NCBI GenBank assembly: GCA_016710935.1
Contig: JADJTY010000006.1
Coordinates: forward strand, 1-64,000
Direction: 5' to 3'
DNA length: 64,000 nucleotides
Source: Chitinophagaceae bacterium
GTDB lineage: Bacteria > Bacteroidota > Bacteroidia > Chitinophagales > Chitinophagaceae
The first letter of the stretch is position 1. Each line of letters begins with the position of its first letter. The position numbers and the translations under genes were made by a program. Below the pieces are notes generated by a model, which saw only the letters and a program-made list of their open reading frames with translations, was not told where the DNA came from and did not search any database. Positions 46,613-54,892 of the stretch are shown in pieces.

Positions 46613-47575
46613 ATGAAAGATAAATTAGCAATTGGAATAGATATAGGCGGTACTACGGCAAAGTTTGGTATCGTAAACAACACAGGCGAAATTATAGAAC
46701 AGGATCGTGTACCCACTAATGTGCATGAAAAAGTAGATGATTTTATAGATGAACTTGGTTATAAATTAATGCCCATGATTGAAAGGGCCGGTGGACTGGA
46801 GCAATTTATTGGCATAGGTATGGGGGCACCCAATGGAAATATTTACACCGGTACCATTGAATATGCACCTAACCTGAAATGGAAAGGCATCATACCCATT
46901 GCCGACCTTTTTGAAAAGAAATTCAAACTGAATACCAAACTCACCAACGATGCCAATGCAGCCGCCATGGGCGAAATGATGTATGGTGCCTGCAAAGGCA
47001 TGAAGCATTTTATAGTGATCACTTTGGGAACAGGTGTTGGCAGCGGAATTGTAATAGATGGAAAGATAGTGGTGGGCCATGATGGATTTGCAGGTGAACT
47101 CGGGCATACCATCATCAGGCCGGGTGGCCGGTTACATAAAAGTACCGGTATGCATGGAAGCCTGGAAGCTTACGCATCGGCAACCGGTGTTAGGGAAACG
47201 GCTATTGAAATGCTGACACAATATCCCGAAGATCCCAGCCTGTTGCGCAACTACACCATCAATGAATTAACCAGCCAAACGGTATATGAATGTGCCATGC
47301 AGGGCGATAATATTGCCAACAACATATTTGAATTTACCGGGCAGATACTGGGTGAATCACTGGCCAATGCGATCATGTTTTCTTCGCCGGAGGCCATTGT
47401 TTTATTCGGCGGACTTACCAAGGCCGGTAATCTATTGCTGAATCCTACCAAGAAACACATGGAGTTAAACCTGTTGCCTATTTTTCAGAATAAGGTTAAA
47501 TTAATGTTCAGTGAACTGAATGAATCTGATGCAGCAATACTGGGTGCCAGTGCATTGGTTTGGGATATGGATTAG
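46613..47575 (+). CDS. ROK family sugar kinase (glucokinase-like) without zinc cysteines
   Basis: 320 residues. The ATP motif is 'IGIDIGGTTAKFGIV'; the sugar-binding region is 'LTNDANAAAMGEMMYGACKG' with catalytic Asp in 'NDANA'. 'VITLGTGVGSGIVIDGKIVVG' and 'GFAGELGHTII' also fit the family. The usual zinc site CxCGxxGCLE is replaced by 'HKSTGMHGSLEAYASATG': the His of GELGH remains but all three Cys are gone. Probably a hexose kinase acting on sugar imported by the upstream transporter. The gene ends 4 bases before the facing glycosidase gene. Confidence 0.9.
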   Translation: MKDKLAIGIDIGGTTAKFGIVNNTGEIIEQDRVPTNVHEKVDDFIDELGYKLMPMIERAGGLEQFIGIGMGAPNGNIYTGTIEYAPNLKWKGIIPIADLFEKKFKLNTKLTNDANAAAMGEMMYGACKGMKHFIVITLGTGVGSGIVIDGKIVVGHDGFAGELGHTIIRPGGRLHKSTGMHGSLEAYASATGVRETAIEMLTQYPEDPSLLRNYTINELTSQTVYECAMQGDNIANNIFEFTGQILGESLANAIMFSSPEAIVLFGGLTKAGNLLLNPTKKHMELNLLPIFQNKVKLMFSELNESDAAILGASALVWDMD

Positions 47576-47579
47576 CGAT

Positions 47580-48587
47580 TTATTTTTGCTTTATTATAAA
47601 TACAGCAGGTACCGGCCGCTCATTTCCTTTATCACTGGGCTTAATGGTTTCTTTACCATTGATCAGCATACAACTGCTGCCGCCGCCATCTAAATTCAAG
47701 GCTTCCACACAACCTACATCAATCAACAGTTTTGCTTCCTGTTCCAGTGTAGCCCCTTCTGCAACACCCGGAAACCTGCCCTGGATGGCCATGATGATCA
47801 GATATCCATCATTGGTATAACCCATGCAGGTACGGGGATGTTTATCATGGATTGCTTTGCCGGTGAATTTTAATTCTTCATTATTGGTTATTTTGATTTT
47901 CCCATCCTGAACCAAAACAGGGCCACCACCAATGGCTGTTTTCATTTTCCATTTTTGTAAAGAAGGAGATATTGCATGTGTTCCCACAGAGGTTGCAGCT
48001 TTGTAATAATCCAGATCATGGGTGAATGCAGAATCTTTCAGTGCCGCCAATTCCCATTGACTTGCATAGGGAGTTTTTTTTGATGAATCTGTGTAAAGCC
48101 ACGCCACATCTGCCTTCCTTTTTTTATCAATCCCAATTGCACTTCCCAACGGATGCCTGTATTGAAAAGTATCCTTTCCCCTCATTGGTATGGTGTGAAT
48201 ATTATAACCAACCAGTTTCCCATCCTTGATCACCAAATTCAAATTCTGATTTGTTGTAAAACTGAAAAAAGTGGTATTCACCACAACAAGCGGCTTGTCA
48301 TTCTTATCATAAAATTGTAAAGGTGTTAATCTTCTGCCCAGCGTAGTATCAGTTGTAAAATCCAGTTTTCTATCTTTCAGCTTTGCTTTTACATAATAGG
48401 CAATAAAAGGTTTGCCATCAACACTGTCGGTTGTTTTAAAAACCTGTACCGATGCTGGCAGCGGAGCATAATCTGCACTAACATTTACCCAGTTAACCTG
48501 CTGAGCAGAAGAAGTTATCGAAATAAAAATACAAACCCCGATCATTATCGGGGTTACTAACATTTTAAATATTTTGCTTTTCAGCAT
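47580..48587 (-). CDS. Phosphodiester glycosidase (NAGPA-type) family secreted protein
   Basis: 335 residues with an N-terminal hydrophobic segment ending 'ISITSSAQQ' (signal peptide). The C-terminal domain holds the NAGPA/DUF2233 signature: 'HPRTCMGYTNDGYLIIMAIQGRFPGVAEGATLEQEAKLLIDVGCVEALNLDGGGSSCMLINGKE' over about 255-320, ending 'ERPVPAVFIIK'. The 'LDGGGSS' loop is catalytic in the family, which removes N-acetylglucosamine or related sugars from phosphodiesters. Periplasmic or exported. Natural substrate unknown. Convergent with the ROK gene and upstream of lipA on the same strand. Confidence 0.87.
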   Translation of the reverse strand: MLKSKIFKMLVTPIMIGVCIFISITSSAQQVNWVNVSADYAPLPASVQVFKTTDSVDGKPFIAYYVKAKLKDRKLDFTTDTTLGRRLTPLQFYDKNDKPLVVVNTTFFSFTTNQNLNLVIKDGKLVGYNIHTIPMRGKDTFQYRHPLGSAIGIDKKRKADVAWLYTDSSKKTPYASQWELAALKDSAFTHDLDYYKAATSVGTHAISPSLQKWKMKTAIGGGPVLVQDGKIKITNNEELKFTGKAIHDKHPRTCMGYTNDGYLIIMAIQGRFPGVAEGATLEQEAKLLIDVGCVEALNLDGGGSSCMLINGKETIKPSDKGNERPVPAVFIIKQK

Positions 48588-48634
48588 AAGCTTATGAATT
48601 TAAAAACTCAGAACTCCCGTCTCCTGCCTCCTGA

Positions 48635-49555
48635 CTATAGACTCTTCTCCTCCCTCCATTTATTTATTCCATATCCCGGTATCACATGCTTTTCACTGTG
48701 GTAAGATGAACGAACCAGCGGGCCACTCTCTACATAATCCAATCCCAGGTGGTACCCGATCTCCCTGAATTCGGCAAACTCATCAGGATGTACAAAGCGT
48801 GCAACGGGCAAATGCTTTTTGGTAGGCTGCAGATATTGGCCAATGGTTACCACATCAACGCCGCTTGCTTTTAAGTCTTTTAATGTCTGAACCACTTCTT
48901 CTTTCTTTTCGCCCAGCCCCAGCATAATGCCGCTTTTGGTACGCATGCCCCCGGCTTTCAATATCTTCAATGTCTCCATACTCTGCCAGTATTTGGCCTG
49001 TATCCGCACCTGGCGTGTAAGCCTTTCCGTAGTTTCAATATTATGACTAACTACTTCCGGAGCAGCATCTATTATACGCTGTATATTTTCTTTGTTACCC
49101 TTAAAATCGGGTATCAGTGTTTCTAAAGTGGTGGTGGGATTTAAAGCTTTAACCGCTTTAATGGTATTGTACCAGATAATACTGCCGCCATCTTTCAGTT
49201 CATCCCGGTCAACAGAGGTGATCACTGCATGTTTTACTTTCATCAGGTTAATGGCTTCGGCCACACGTTGTGGTTCGTCCCAATCTACTTCCAAAGGCCT
49301 GCCTGTTGCCACATTGCAAAATCCGCAGCTGCGGGTGCAGATATTTCCCAATATCATAAAGGTAGCCGTGCCTTCACCCCAGCATTCGCCCATATTGGGG
49401 CAATTACCGCTTTCGCAAATGGTATGCAGCTTATTCGTATCAACCAGGCTACGTACATGGCGGTATTCGGCTCCTATGGGTAATTTAACTCTTAACCAAT
49501 CTGGCTTTTTTGGTTTTTGTTCTACTATCCCGTCAATTACGGGTAATTCTATCAT
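48635..49555 (-). CDS. lipA: Lipoyl synthase
   Basis: 306 residues. A radical SAM enzyme inserting two sulfurs into octanoyl-E2/GcvH. The auxiliary 4Fe-4S cluster Cys triad is in 'CESGNCPNMGECW'; the radical SAM triad is in 'CTRSCGFCNVATG'. The C-terminal 'GPLVRSSYHSEKH' supplies the RSSYH Ser ligand. Provides the cofactor used by the pyruvate dehydrogenase complex, whose E1 beta gene is 29 kb away. lipB is not adjacent. The downstream flank (48600-48650) has a CTCCTGCCTCCTGAC-type repeat that overlaps the stop region. Confidence 0.97.
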   Translation of the reverse strand: MIELPVIDGIVEQKPKKPDWLRVKLPIGAEYRHVRSLVDTNKLHTICESGNCPNMGECWGEGTATFMILGNICTRSCGFCNVATGRPLEVDWDEPQRVAEAINLMKVKHAVITSVDRDELKDGGSIIWYNTIKAVKALNPTTTLETLIPDFKGNKENIQRIIDAAPEVVSHNIETTERLTRQVRIQAKYWQSMETLKILKAGGMRTKSGIMLGLGEKKEEVVQTLKDLKASGVDVVTIGQYLQPTKKHLPVARFVHPDEFAEFREIGYHLGLDYVESGPLVRSSYHSEKHVIPGYGINKWREEKSL

Positions 49556-49588
49556 GAAATGAAATTCTGAATAAATGAATATGAAAAC

Positions 49589-50383
49589 TTATTTTCTTTT
49601 GCCAAACAACACTGTAAAATATGCCGAAAAGAAAAATTGCTTTTGTTTATTATCAAACATCTGGGGAACCTTCTTTGAATAAAATTCGGCAGCCACACCA
49701 ACTTCAATAGCTGCCAGCAGGTCATTATACCTGCCATAATCAAAACGCAGGCCCGGTTTAACATAGAGACCCGGGTTTAGTTTCAAATGGTTCCATCCCC
49801 TGCCAAGGCCCGGTCCGCCCTGTATGTTGCCGCTTTTAAAAAGTAAACTGTCTTCCGACTCGTACCTGACATAAACTAACTCTCCGTTCTTTTCTACCTG
49901 CAATTCATAAGGGCGCAATAAACCCAGGGCTAAACCACCTCCGATATTTGCAGTAACACTCACGCCATTTTTATTACTTTTATTACCCAGCAAAAATTGT
50001 TTTTGCACACCCAGTTTAACCGGGTAAAAGAAATTGATCTTACCATAAATAAATGGTGAAGATGCTAAGGTATTGGCAATGCTTTGCTTAATTTCCTTCT
50101 GGTGCTTACGTTCCGATATCTCCAGTTGAAACAGCGTTGTCTTCTTTACAGATTTGGAATAACCTTTTTCAAATGAAACGCCATATCCGTCAGAGATCAG
50201 TTTAACGCCAAATGCAAAATGTTTCCTGTAAGCAATAACGCCTTCTTCCTCTGCTTTGATCTGGGCATTGATCTTGTCCCTTTTTTGTTCTTTGCGGGAT
50301 TTTGAATTTGTTTTTTTGGTTTCCTGTGCAAATACAGAAGATGAAAAGACAAATAAGGTTAAAAAAACTAAAAGTTGCTTCAT
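49589..50383 (-). CDS. Outer-membrane beta-barrel protein, function unknown
   Basis: 264 residues. Signal peptide MKQLLVFLTLFVFSSSVFAQ, then a basic stretch ('KKTNSKSRKEQKRDKINAQIKAEEEG'). Alternating hydrophobic strands with Gly/aromatic residues follow ('GVKLISDGYGVSFEKGYS', 'VSVTANIGGGLALGLLRPYEL', 'NPGLYVKPGLRFDYGRY', 'AIEVGVAAEFYSKKVPQM') and a C-terminal strand 'FFFSAYFTVLFGKRK'. This is a barrel of an uncharacterised Bacteroidota type. Divergent from the OsmC gene, with promoter-like boxes for each direction between them. Confidence 0.75.
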   Translation of the reverse strand: MKQLLVFLTLFVFSSSVFAQETKKTNSKSRKEQKRDKINAQIKAEEEGVIAYRKHFAFGVKLISDGYGVSFEKGYSKSVKKTTLFQLEISERKHQKEIKQSIANTLASSPFIYGKINFFYPVKLGVQKQFLLGNKSNKNGVSVTANIGGGLALGLLRPYELQVEKNGELVYVRYESEDSLLFKSGNIQGGPGLGRGWNHLKLNPGLYVKPGLRFDYGRYNDLLAAIEVGVAAEFYSKKVPQMFDNKQKQFFFSAYFTVLFGKRK

Positions 50384-50411
50384 GTAATTTTTTTACTAAC
50401 GTAAATTTATG

Positions 50412-50419
50412 CAAAAATA
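50412..50419 (-). promoter_or_regulatory. -7 element (TATTTTTG) for the outer-membrane protein gene
   Basis: TATTTTTG on the minus strand, 28 bases before the ATG at 50383; the leftward half of a divergent promoter region. Confidence 0.45.
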
Positions 50420-50440
50420 CTATCTGCTCATTAAAGATGA

Positions 50441-50448
50441 TACATTTG
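50441..50448 (+). promoter_or_regulatory. -7 element (TACATTTG) for the OsmC gene
   Basis: TACATTTG on the plus strand, 57 bases before ATG 50506; the rightward half of the same divergent region. Confidence 0.45.
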
Positions 50449-50505
50449 CAGTAAGAACTGCTGCATTTTAAATAAGAAACTCTAAATAATTAAAAAATTT
50501 AACAA

Positions 50506-50910
50506 ATGACTGCTTCAATTGTTTACAAAGGGGATTTAAGATGCGATTGTACCCACCTGCAAAGCGGTACAGTAATAGAAACAGATGCTCCTACAGACAA
50601 CCGTGGCAAAGGTGAACGTTTCAGTCCTACAGATACCTTATGCGTTGCCCTTGCTACCTGCGTGGTTACAACCATGGCTTTAAAAGCAAATGATATGGGA
50701 ATAGATCTGGCAGGAACCAATATTGCTGTAACAAAACATATGCTGAGCGAACCGAGGCGCATAGGCAAAATTGATGTAATACTATCTTTCCCTATTACAT
50801 TACAATTGGAAGAGAAAGACCGTATCATCCTGGAAAGAGTGGGAAATAATTGCCCGGTAGCAAAAAGTCTGCATCCGGATCTGGAGGTGAATATTGAGTA
50901 TAAATGGTAA
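50506..50910 (+). CDS. OsmC family protein
   Basis: 134 residues, OsmC/YhfA-type. Both redox Cys of the family are present: 'TLCVALATCVVTTMALKA' near residue 50 and 'NNCPVAKSLHPDLEVNIEY' near 120. These enzymes reduce organic hydroperoxides using thiols (family knowledge); small YhfA-like members may have other roles. Stands alone, with its own promoter element and a G/C-rich palindrome right after the stop codon that could also end transcription. Confidence 0.9.
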   Translation: MTASIVYKGDLRCDCTHLQSGTVIETDAPTDNRGKGERFSPTDTLCVALATCVVTTMALKANDMGIDLAGTNIAVTKHMLSEPRRIGKIDVILSFPITLQLEEKDRIILERVGNNCPVAKSLHPDLEVNIEYKW

Positions 50911-50953
50911 CCCATACCCCCTCTGCCCCCTAAAGGGGGAACTTTAGACTCTG
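50911..50953. repeat. G/C-rich palindromic repeat after the OsmC gene
   Basis: Same family as the insertion in recF: CCCCCTAAAGGGGG hairpin within a 33-nt stretch that matches at 29 positions, followed by TTTAGACTCTG and T6. Confidence 0.75.
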
Positions 50954-51042
50954 TTTTTTCAAAGAGTCAACATATCCTGCATTTTTTCTGTGCTTCTGAG
51001 CTTCTGTGGCAATAGATATTCAGGCCGAAGGCCTAAAAAAAC

Positions 51043-52302
51043 TCATTGCTTCCTTATCAGCTTGTTCCCAACACTGCAATCCAGGCACCGCTTTTTGTTG
51101 CAATATTCATTTTTAAGCTGAATCAATGCCTGCGAATCAAAAGCAGTTTTATTTTCAACCTGTAAAGAGGTAAATCCATTGGTGATGCTGTTCTTCTCGG
51201 CTTTAATTTCTTCAAGCCATTGCAAGGCCTTATCCTTAAAACTAGTTTCGCCCTGATAATGGCCATAAGCAAATAAAACGGGCACCACCGTATTGATGAG
51301 CAGATTATCGATCATCTGTTCACCCAGTTTTTTCTTTTTAAAGGCAGCCGTTTCGTCAAATACGTAATGATAATGCCAGTAATCATTGGCAGTTACCTCC
51401 AGCAATTGCCTGATGCTTTTGATGTCACTGCTTTCTTTTATTGTAGCAAACAGGTGATGGCTTATATGCACCAGCATGGCCAGCTGTGCCAATCTTACCG
51501 TAGGAAAATTGGAAGGCCGCATCCGTAAAAAGACGATAGAAGCTTCTACCTTTTTCAGTTTATATTTATTTTTCAGGAACAGGTATTCTTTCTGTAATAG
51601 TTTTGGATAATCTTCTGCAAAAACTCCGTTAAGCAAACCTGCCTGGCCAAATAACAAGGCTTCTGCCTGGTGGATCTGCCCTTTATGTTTTGCCAGTATG
51701 TTTACCGGAACAGATTGTGCTATTTTTTCAAAGGCAATACTGTTCAGCTTTACCCCGAAGTTCCTGGCAAGCAGCCACCAGAAGGTTTCTTCCCAGTGGC
51801 TTTTATTTTTTTGCAGATGATCTAAGATCAGCCGGGTTCTTTGTTCGAGCCTTTCAACCAGCAGGCGTTCCTTCCAGCTTTGCCAGGTAAGACTGTTTAT
51901 CTGCTGAATGTTTTTTTCACAGGGAATAAAAGAATCAGCATGCATTAATTCATCGTATTTGGCAAGCAGTATTTTAGGTACTTTATCTTCCAATACCAAC
52001 GTTGAACAAGGTAAATTTAAATTGATATCGTGCTGCCAGACCACGTGCAGAATTACATTCTTATAATTTTTATCACTGCTGTGTTTATGATTTTTCCAAT
52101 CAGACGTATTGATATGGAGTTCGATGCTGCCTGCCCAGATTGTAGTTTTTATTTTTATTTTGGCATTATTAAAATCGGGCCCCTGGTTGCTGTTGAGCAA
52201 ACCGGGATGAATGATCTGCAGTAGCTCGCCTTCATCCGTATGCAGATGGCTGTAATTAAAATATTGAAATTGCCAGATGTATTGCAGTAATCTCTCTGTC
52301 AT
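51043..52302 (-). CDS. DUF2851 family protein
   Basis: 419 residues from ATG 52302 (MTERLLQYIWQFQYF). Family segments: 'LHTDEGELLQIIHPGLLNSNQGPDFNNAKIKI', 'WAGSIELHINTSDWKNHKHSSDKNYKNVILHVVWQHD', and 'RPSNFPTVRLAQLAMLVH'. The H-x-SDW...H-x-D pattern suggests a metal-dependent or nuclease-like fold, but no activity is established. The C-terminal Cys cluster 'YCNKKRCLDCSVG' is typical of the family. Same strand as maf, 46 bases apart. Confidence 0.87.
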   Translation of the reverse strand: MTERLLQYIWQFQYFNYSHLHTDEGELLQIIHPGLLNSNQGPDFNNAKIKIKTTIWAGSIELHINTSDWKNHKHSSDKNYKNVILHVVWQHDINLNLPCSTLVLEDKVPKILLAKYDELMHADSFIPCEKNIQQINSLTWQSWKERLLVERLEQRTRLILDHLQKNKSHWEETFWWLLARNFGVKLNSIAFEKIAQSVPVNILAKHKGQIHQAEALLFGQAGLLNGVFAEDYPKLLQKEYLFLKNKYKLKKVEASIVFLRMRPSNFPTVRLAQLAMLVHISHHLFATIKESSDIKSIRQLLEVTANDYWHYHYVFDETAAFKKKKLGEQMIDNLLINTVVPVLFAYGHYQGETSFKDKALQWLEEIKAEKNSITNGFTSLQVENKTAFDSQALIQLKNEYCNKKRCLDCSVGNKLIRKQ

Positions 52303-52347
52303 AGGGATGACGGTTTGGTACAAACAAAATACACAGAAAATTTAATA

Positions 52348-52908
52348 TTACAAACTTTGTAAAGCCTGCACTACCCTGCTTACCGGAAGCCCCATAACAT
52401 TATAAAAGTCGCCATTTATGTTTTTGATACCAACTACCCCGATCCATTCCTGGATGGCATAGGCACCGGCTTTATCATAGGGTGTATAGTGGTCTACGTA
52501 AAATTCAATTTGTGCCAAACTCAATTCATGAAAAAGCACTTCCGTAGTTTCTGCAAAGGCAATTTCTTTTGCATGATGCAGAATTACAACGCCGGTAATA
52601 ACCAGGTGTTGTTTGCCTGAAAGTGATGAAAGTATCTTCACCGCATCTTCTCTGTCTTTTGGTTTTCCAATAATACAGCCCTCCAAAACAACGATCGTAT
52701 CGGCAGCAAGAATGGGCAAGGAAATATCAACGGTTGGTTGTATTACAAGTGCTTTATTCCTGGCAATATGAACAGCAGTTTCCTCCAAACTTAAATTCGA
52801 AGGAAATGTTTCATCCGTTTCTTTAACAACAATATCAAAGGGAACTTCGGCCCACTCGAGTAATTGCTTACGTCGCGGCGATTGAGAAGCTAAAATTATT
52901 TTTTGCAT
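52348..52908 (-). CDS. maf: Maf-like nucleotide pyrophosphatase
   Basis: 186 residues. The N-terminal 'IILASQSPRRKQLLEWAEVPFDIV' and 'ADTIVVLEGCIIGKPKDREDAVKILSSLSG', 'YTPYDKAGAYAIQEWIG' and 'NVMGLPVSRV' are complete Maf motifs. It hydrolyses non-canonical NTPs such as dTTP/UTP or methylated nucleotides (family knowledge) to prevent misincorporation. An inverted repeat pair (52920-53017) lies between it and the upstream prenyltransferase gene on the same strand. Confidence 0.93.
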   Translation of the reverse strand: MQKIILASQSPRRKQLLEWAEVPFDIVVKETDETFPSNLSLEETAVHIARNKALVIQPTVDISLPILAADTIVVLEGCIIGKPKDREDAVKILSSLSGKQHLVITGVVILHHAKEIAFAETTEVLFHELSLAQIEFYVDHYTPYDKAGAYAIQEWIGVVGIKNINGDFYNVMGLPVSRVVQALQSL

Positions 52909-52919
52909 AAACTTATCAT

Positions 52920-53017
52920 AAACCTATAAGGTTTACTTTGAGTTTTTAAAGTTTGGAAAAACTATAGGATTTATGAGGCTCCAGCGTTTAAAGACTCTGA
53001 TAAAACCTTATAGGTTT
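52920..53017. repeat. Inverted repeat pair AAACCTATAAGGTTT / AAACCTTATAGGTTT
   Basis: The 15-base arms at 52920-52934 and 53003-53017 are exact reverse complements separated by 68 bases. They fill the gap between the maf and UbiA-type genes. Confidence 0.8.
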
Positions 53018-53019
53018 GT

Positions 53020-53973
53020 TTATGAATAAATTTTAAAAAAGATCATGGATACAAGTCCCGCCAGCATCACCAGTTTAATAACCGTGCTTAACCGGTGGTA
53101 ATCTTTGGGAACCTGTGCCTGGTAAAGTTTTCGCAATATCCACAGCAGCGGGGCAATGATCAGCAAAACAGCAAACACAGCGCTCCAGTACCATCCCAGC
53201 TGCAATACATAGATCTGAACAATGCTGATCATACCAATTAAAACAACCAGCCATACAGCCACAAAAACTTTACTGGCCGGTATTCCCCAGGAAATGGGGA
53301 TGGTTTTACATCCATATCTTTTATCGCCTTCCATATCTTCCATATCCTTCACCACTTCTCTTATCAATGAAATAACAAAAGCAAAACCTGCGTATAAAAA
53401 ACTGATACGGATAAAGCGGTTTAACTGGCCCTGCCATGTGGCCGCATCGCAATAGGAACAACTAAAACTGCGGTAATAACAAACAAAGCAAACTAAAATT
53501 ACCCAGGCTGTAAGCATAGAGATCAAAATATTGCCAACCAGTAATTTCTTTTTTAAGCTGATGCTGTATCCAAATAATAACATCACACAAACGGTATTGG
53601 AAATACCCAGCCAAAAAACCGGCGTTTGAGAATCAATATAAAAACCAATCAGTATTGCCACAAAGGAAAATACAATGTGCATAATTATTGCCCAGCGTCT
53701 TTTGATCAGCTTGTCAATGATTTTCTTTTCTGGTTTGTTTATTTCATCAATATTACGGTCGAAATAATCATTGATGATATTGCCTGCAGCAGCAATAAGT
53801 ATGGATGACAGGATGAGCAAAAGAAAATGCTTTATACTGAAAGGGATATAAGCATCGTGATTGTTGGAATAAAAAGGTTCTACGATCGTAAAATAAAAAA
53901 GCACCTGTGTTACTGCAATCATAACCAGGTTAGTGAGGCGCACCAGTCTTAAAAAAGCTGTAATTAATTTCAT
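53020..53973 (-). CDS. UbiA-family prenyltransferase
   Basis: 317 residues, about nine membrane helices. First Asp-rich motif 'NIINDYFDRNIDEINKPEK' (NDxxDxxxD) and second 'REVVKDMEDMEGDKRYGCKTIPI', both binding prenyl diphosphate via Mg. Bacteroidota members of this group are often labelled geranylgeranylglycerol-phosphate geranylgeranyltransferase-like; menaquinone or heme O prenylation are alternatives, though the sequence does not decide. The middle loop has 'YYRSFSCSYCDAA', a Cys-containing insert between helices. No quinone gene adjacent; a UbiD-family gene lies 35 kb away. Confidence 0.85.
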   Translation of the reverse strand: MKLITAFLRLVRLTNLVMIAVTQVLFYFTIVEPFYSNNHDAYIPFSIKHFLLLILSSILIAAAGNIINDYFDRNIDEINKPEKKIIDKLIKRRWAIIMHIVFSFVAILIGFYIDSQTPVFWLGISNTVCVMLLFGYSISLKKKLLVGNILISMLTAWVILVCFVCYYRSFSCSYCDAATWQGQLNRFIRISFLYAGFAFVISLIREVVKDMEDMEGDKRYGCKTIPISWGIPASKVFVAVWLVVLIGMISIVQIYVLQLGWYWSAVFAVLLIIAPLLWILRKLYQAQVPKDYHRLSTVIKLVMLAGLVSMIFFKIYS

Positions 53974-54021
53974 GCAAAATTTCTAAGAGCTAAAATAAGC
54001 ATTGGAAATTGAAATAACGAT

Positions 54022-54537
54022 TTACTTTGAAGCCACGGTAGTATCCAGATCCCAGTGGCCATTCAATTTCAATACTTTTTCGATCACGTCCCGGGCGCAG
54101 CCTTTACCACCTGCAACCGGAGAAATATACTGTGATAGCTGTTTAATTTCAGCCACTGCATCGGCCGGGCAACAGGGCAAACCCGTTAACTGCATGGGTA
54201 CATAATCGGGTATATCATCGCCCATAAACAGCACTTCATCCAGGTTCAACTGGTGTTGTGCCACATACGCCAATAGCTTTTCTTTTTTATTATCAACTTT
54301 TAAAAAGCAATCTGTTACCCCCAGCTTTTCCAGCCTTTCCTGAACCGCACCGGATGTTCCTCCGGAAATAATAACAACGCGGTAACCTTTTTTTATAGCC
54401 AGTTGCAATGCATAACCATCTTTTATATTCATCAGCCTCGCCATCTGCCCGTCTTGTAAGATCAATAAACTTCCGTCGGTAAGTACACCGTCCACATCAA
54501 ATACAAATGTTTTAATGGCTTTAAATTTTTCTAACAC
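54022..54537 (-). CDS. kdsC: KdsC-like HAD phosphatase (KDO 8-phosphate phosphatase)
   Basis: 171 residues from a GTG at 54537, or 198 from ATG 54618. HAD motif I 'FVFDVDGVLTDGSLLIL', motif II 'VVIISGGTSGAV' and motif IV 'LFMGDDIPDYVPM' are those of KdsC, which dephosphorylates KDO-8-P in LPS inner-core synthesis. The GTG start is preferred because the extra residues of the longer form ('LRINQLTNKRIN') come from the intergenic repeat at 54538-54649 and homologs begin near 'LEKFKAIKTFVF'. Part of a minus-strand run fdx-iscX-kdsC. Confidence 0.88.
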   Translation of the reverse strand: MLEKFKAIKTFVFDVDGVLTDGSLLILQDGQMARLMNIKDGYALQLAIKKGYRVVIISGGTSGAVQERLEKLGVTDCFLKVDNKKEKLLAYVAQHQLNLDEVLFMGDDIPDYVPMQLTGLPCCPADAVAEIKQLSQYISPVAGGKGCARDVIEKVLKLNGHWDLDTTVASK

Positions 54538-54649
54538 GTTAATCCGTTTATTAGTTAACTGGTTAATCCGTAGAGAGTATGTATATGTAAAAGCTTTTAA
54601 AGTTAGCCTGCTGCCCACTAATTAACAAATTAACGGATTAACCGATTAG
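54538..54649. repeat. ~112-bp inverted-repeat element, copy A (between iscX and kdsC)
   Basis: Starts with GTTAATCCG, ends with a TTAACGGATTAACC arm; the two ends are inverted copies. Copy B at 54893-55006 shares its layout and a 29-base identical block. It occupies the whole iscX-kdsC gap. Confidence 0.85.
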
Positions 54650-54654
54650 CATTG

Positions 54655-54891
54655 CTATTTCTGCCCATCCCTCCACTCATACACCCAACTGCTCTGTATC
54701 ATCTCCAGATGGCCTTCATTACTTTCTTCGGCCTTGCCTTCAAATTTCGGTATTTCCATTACCCATTTGTGCAGGTCGGTAAAACGAATACGATAGATCT
54801 TGCTTTCGCCAAAATCATCGCCAAAGCGTTCGTACAGCTTCATGGCAATGTCTTCATAATCGTTCCAGTGTATGGGGGGTTCGAAGGTCAT
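54655..54891 (-). CDS. iscX: Fe-S cluster assembly protein IscX
   Basis: 78 residues. Aligns with IscX throughout: 'HWNDYEDIAMKLYERFGDDF', 'RIRFTDLHKWVMEIPKFEG', 'ESNEGHLEMIQSSWVYEW'. IscX is a small acidic partner of the IscS desulfurase that modulates iron-sulfur assembly (family knowledge). It is directly downstream of a 2Fe-2S ferredoxin gene on the same strand, as in isc operons, but no iscS/U/A or hscAB is nearby. Both flanks are filled by the same inverted-repeat element, which runs up to the start codon. Start at 54891 gives MTFEPPIHW. Confidence 0.9.
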   Translation of the reverse strand: MTFEPPIHWNDYEDIAMKLYERFGDDFGESKIYRIRFTDLHKWVMEIPKFEGKAEESNEGHLEMIQSSWVYEWRDGQK

Positions 54892-54892
54892 A

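Noticed and set aside
54538..54618. Longer N-terminus of KdsC (MGSRLTLKAF...)
   Set aside because: The extra residues are encoded by the inverted-repeat element and do not match the family; GTG 54537 is preferred.
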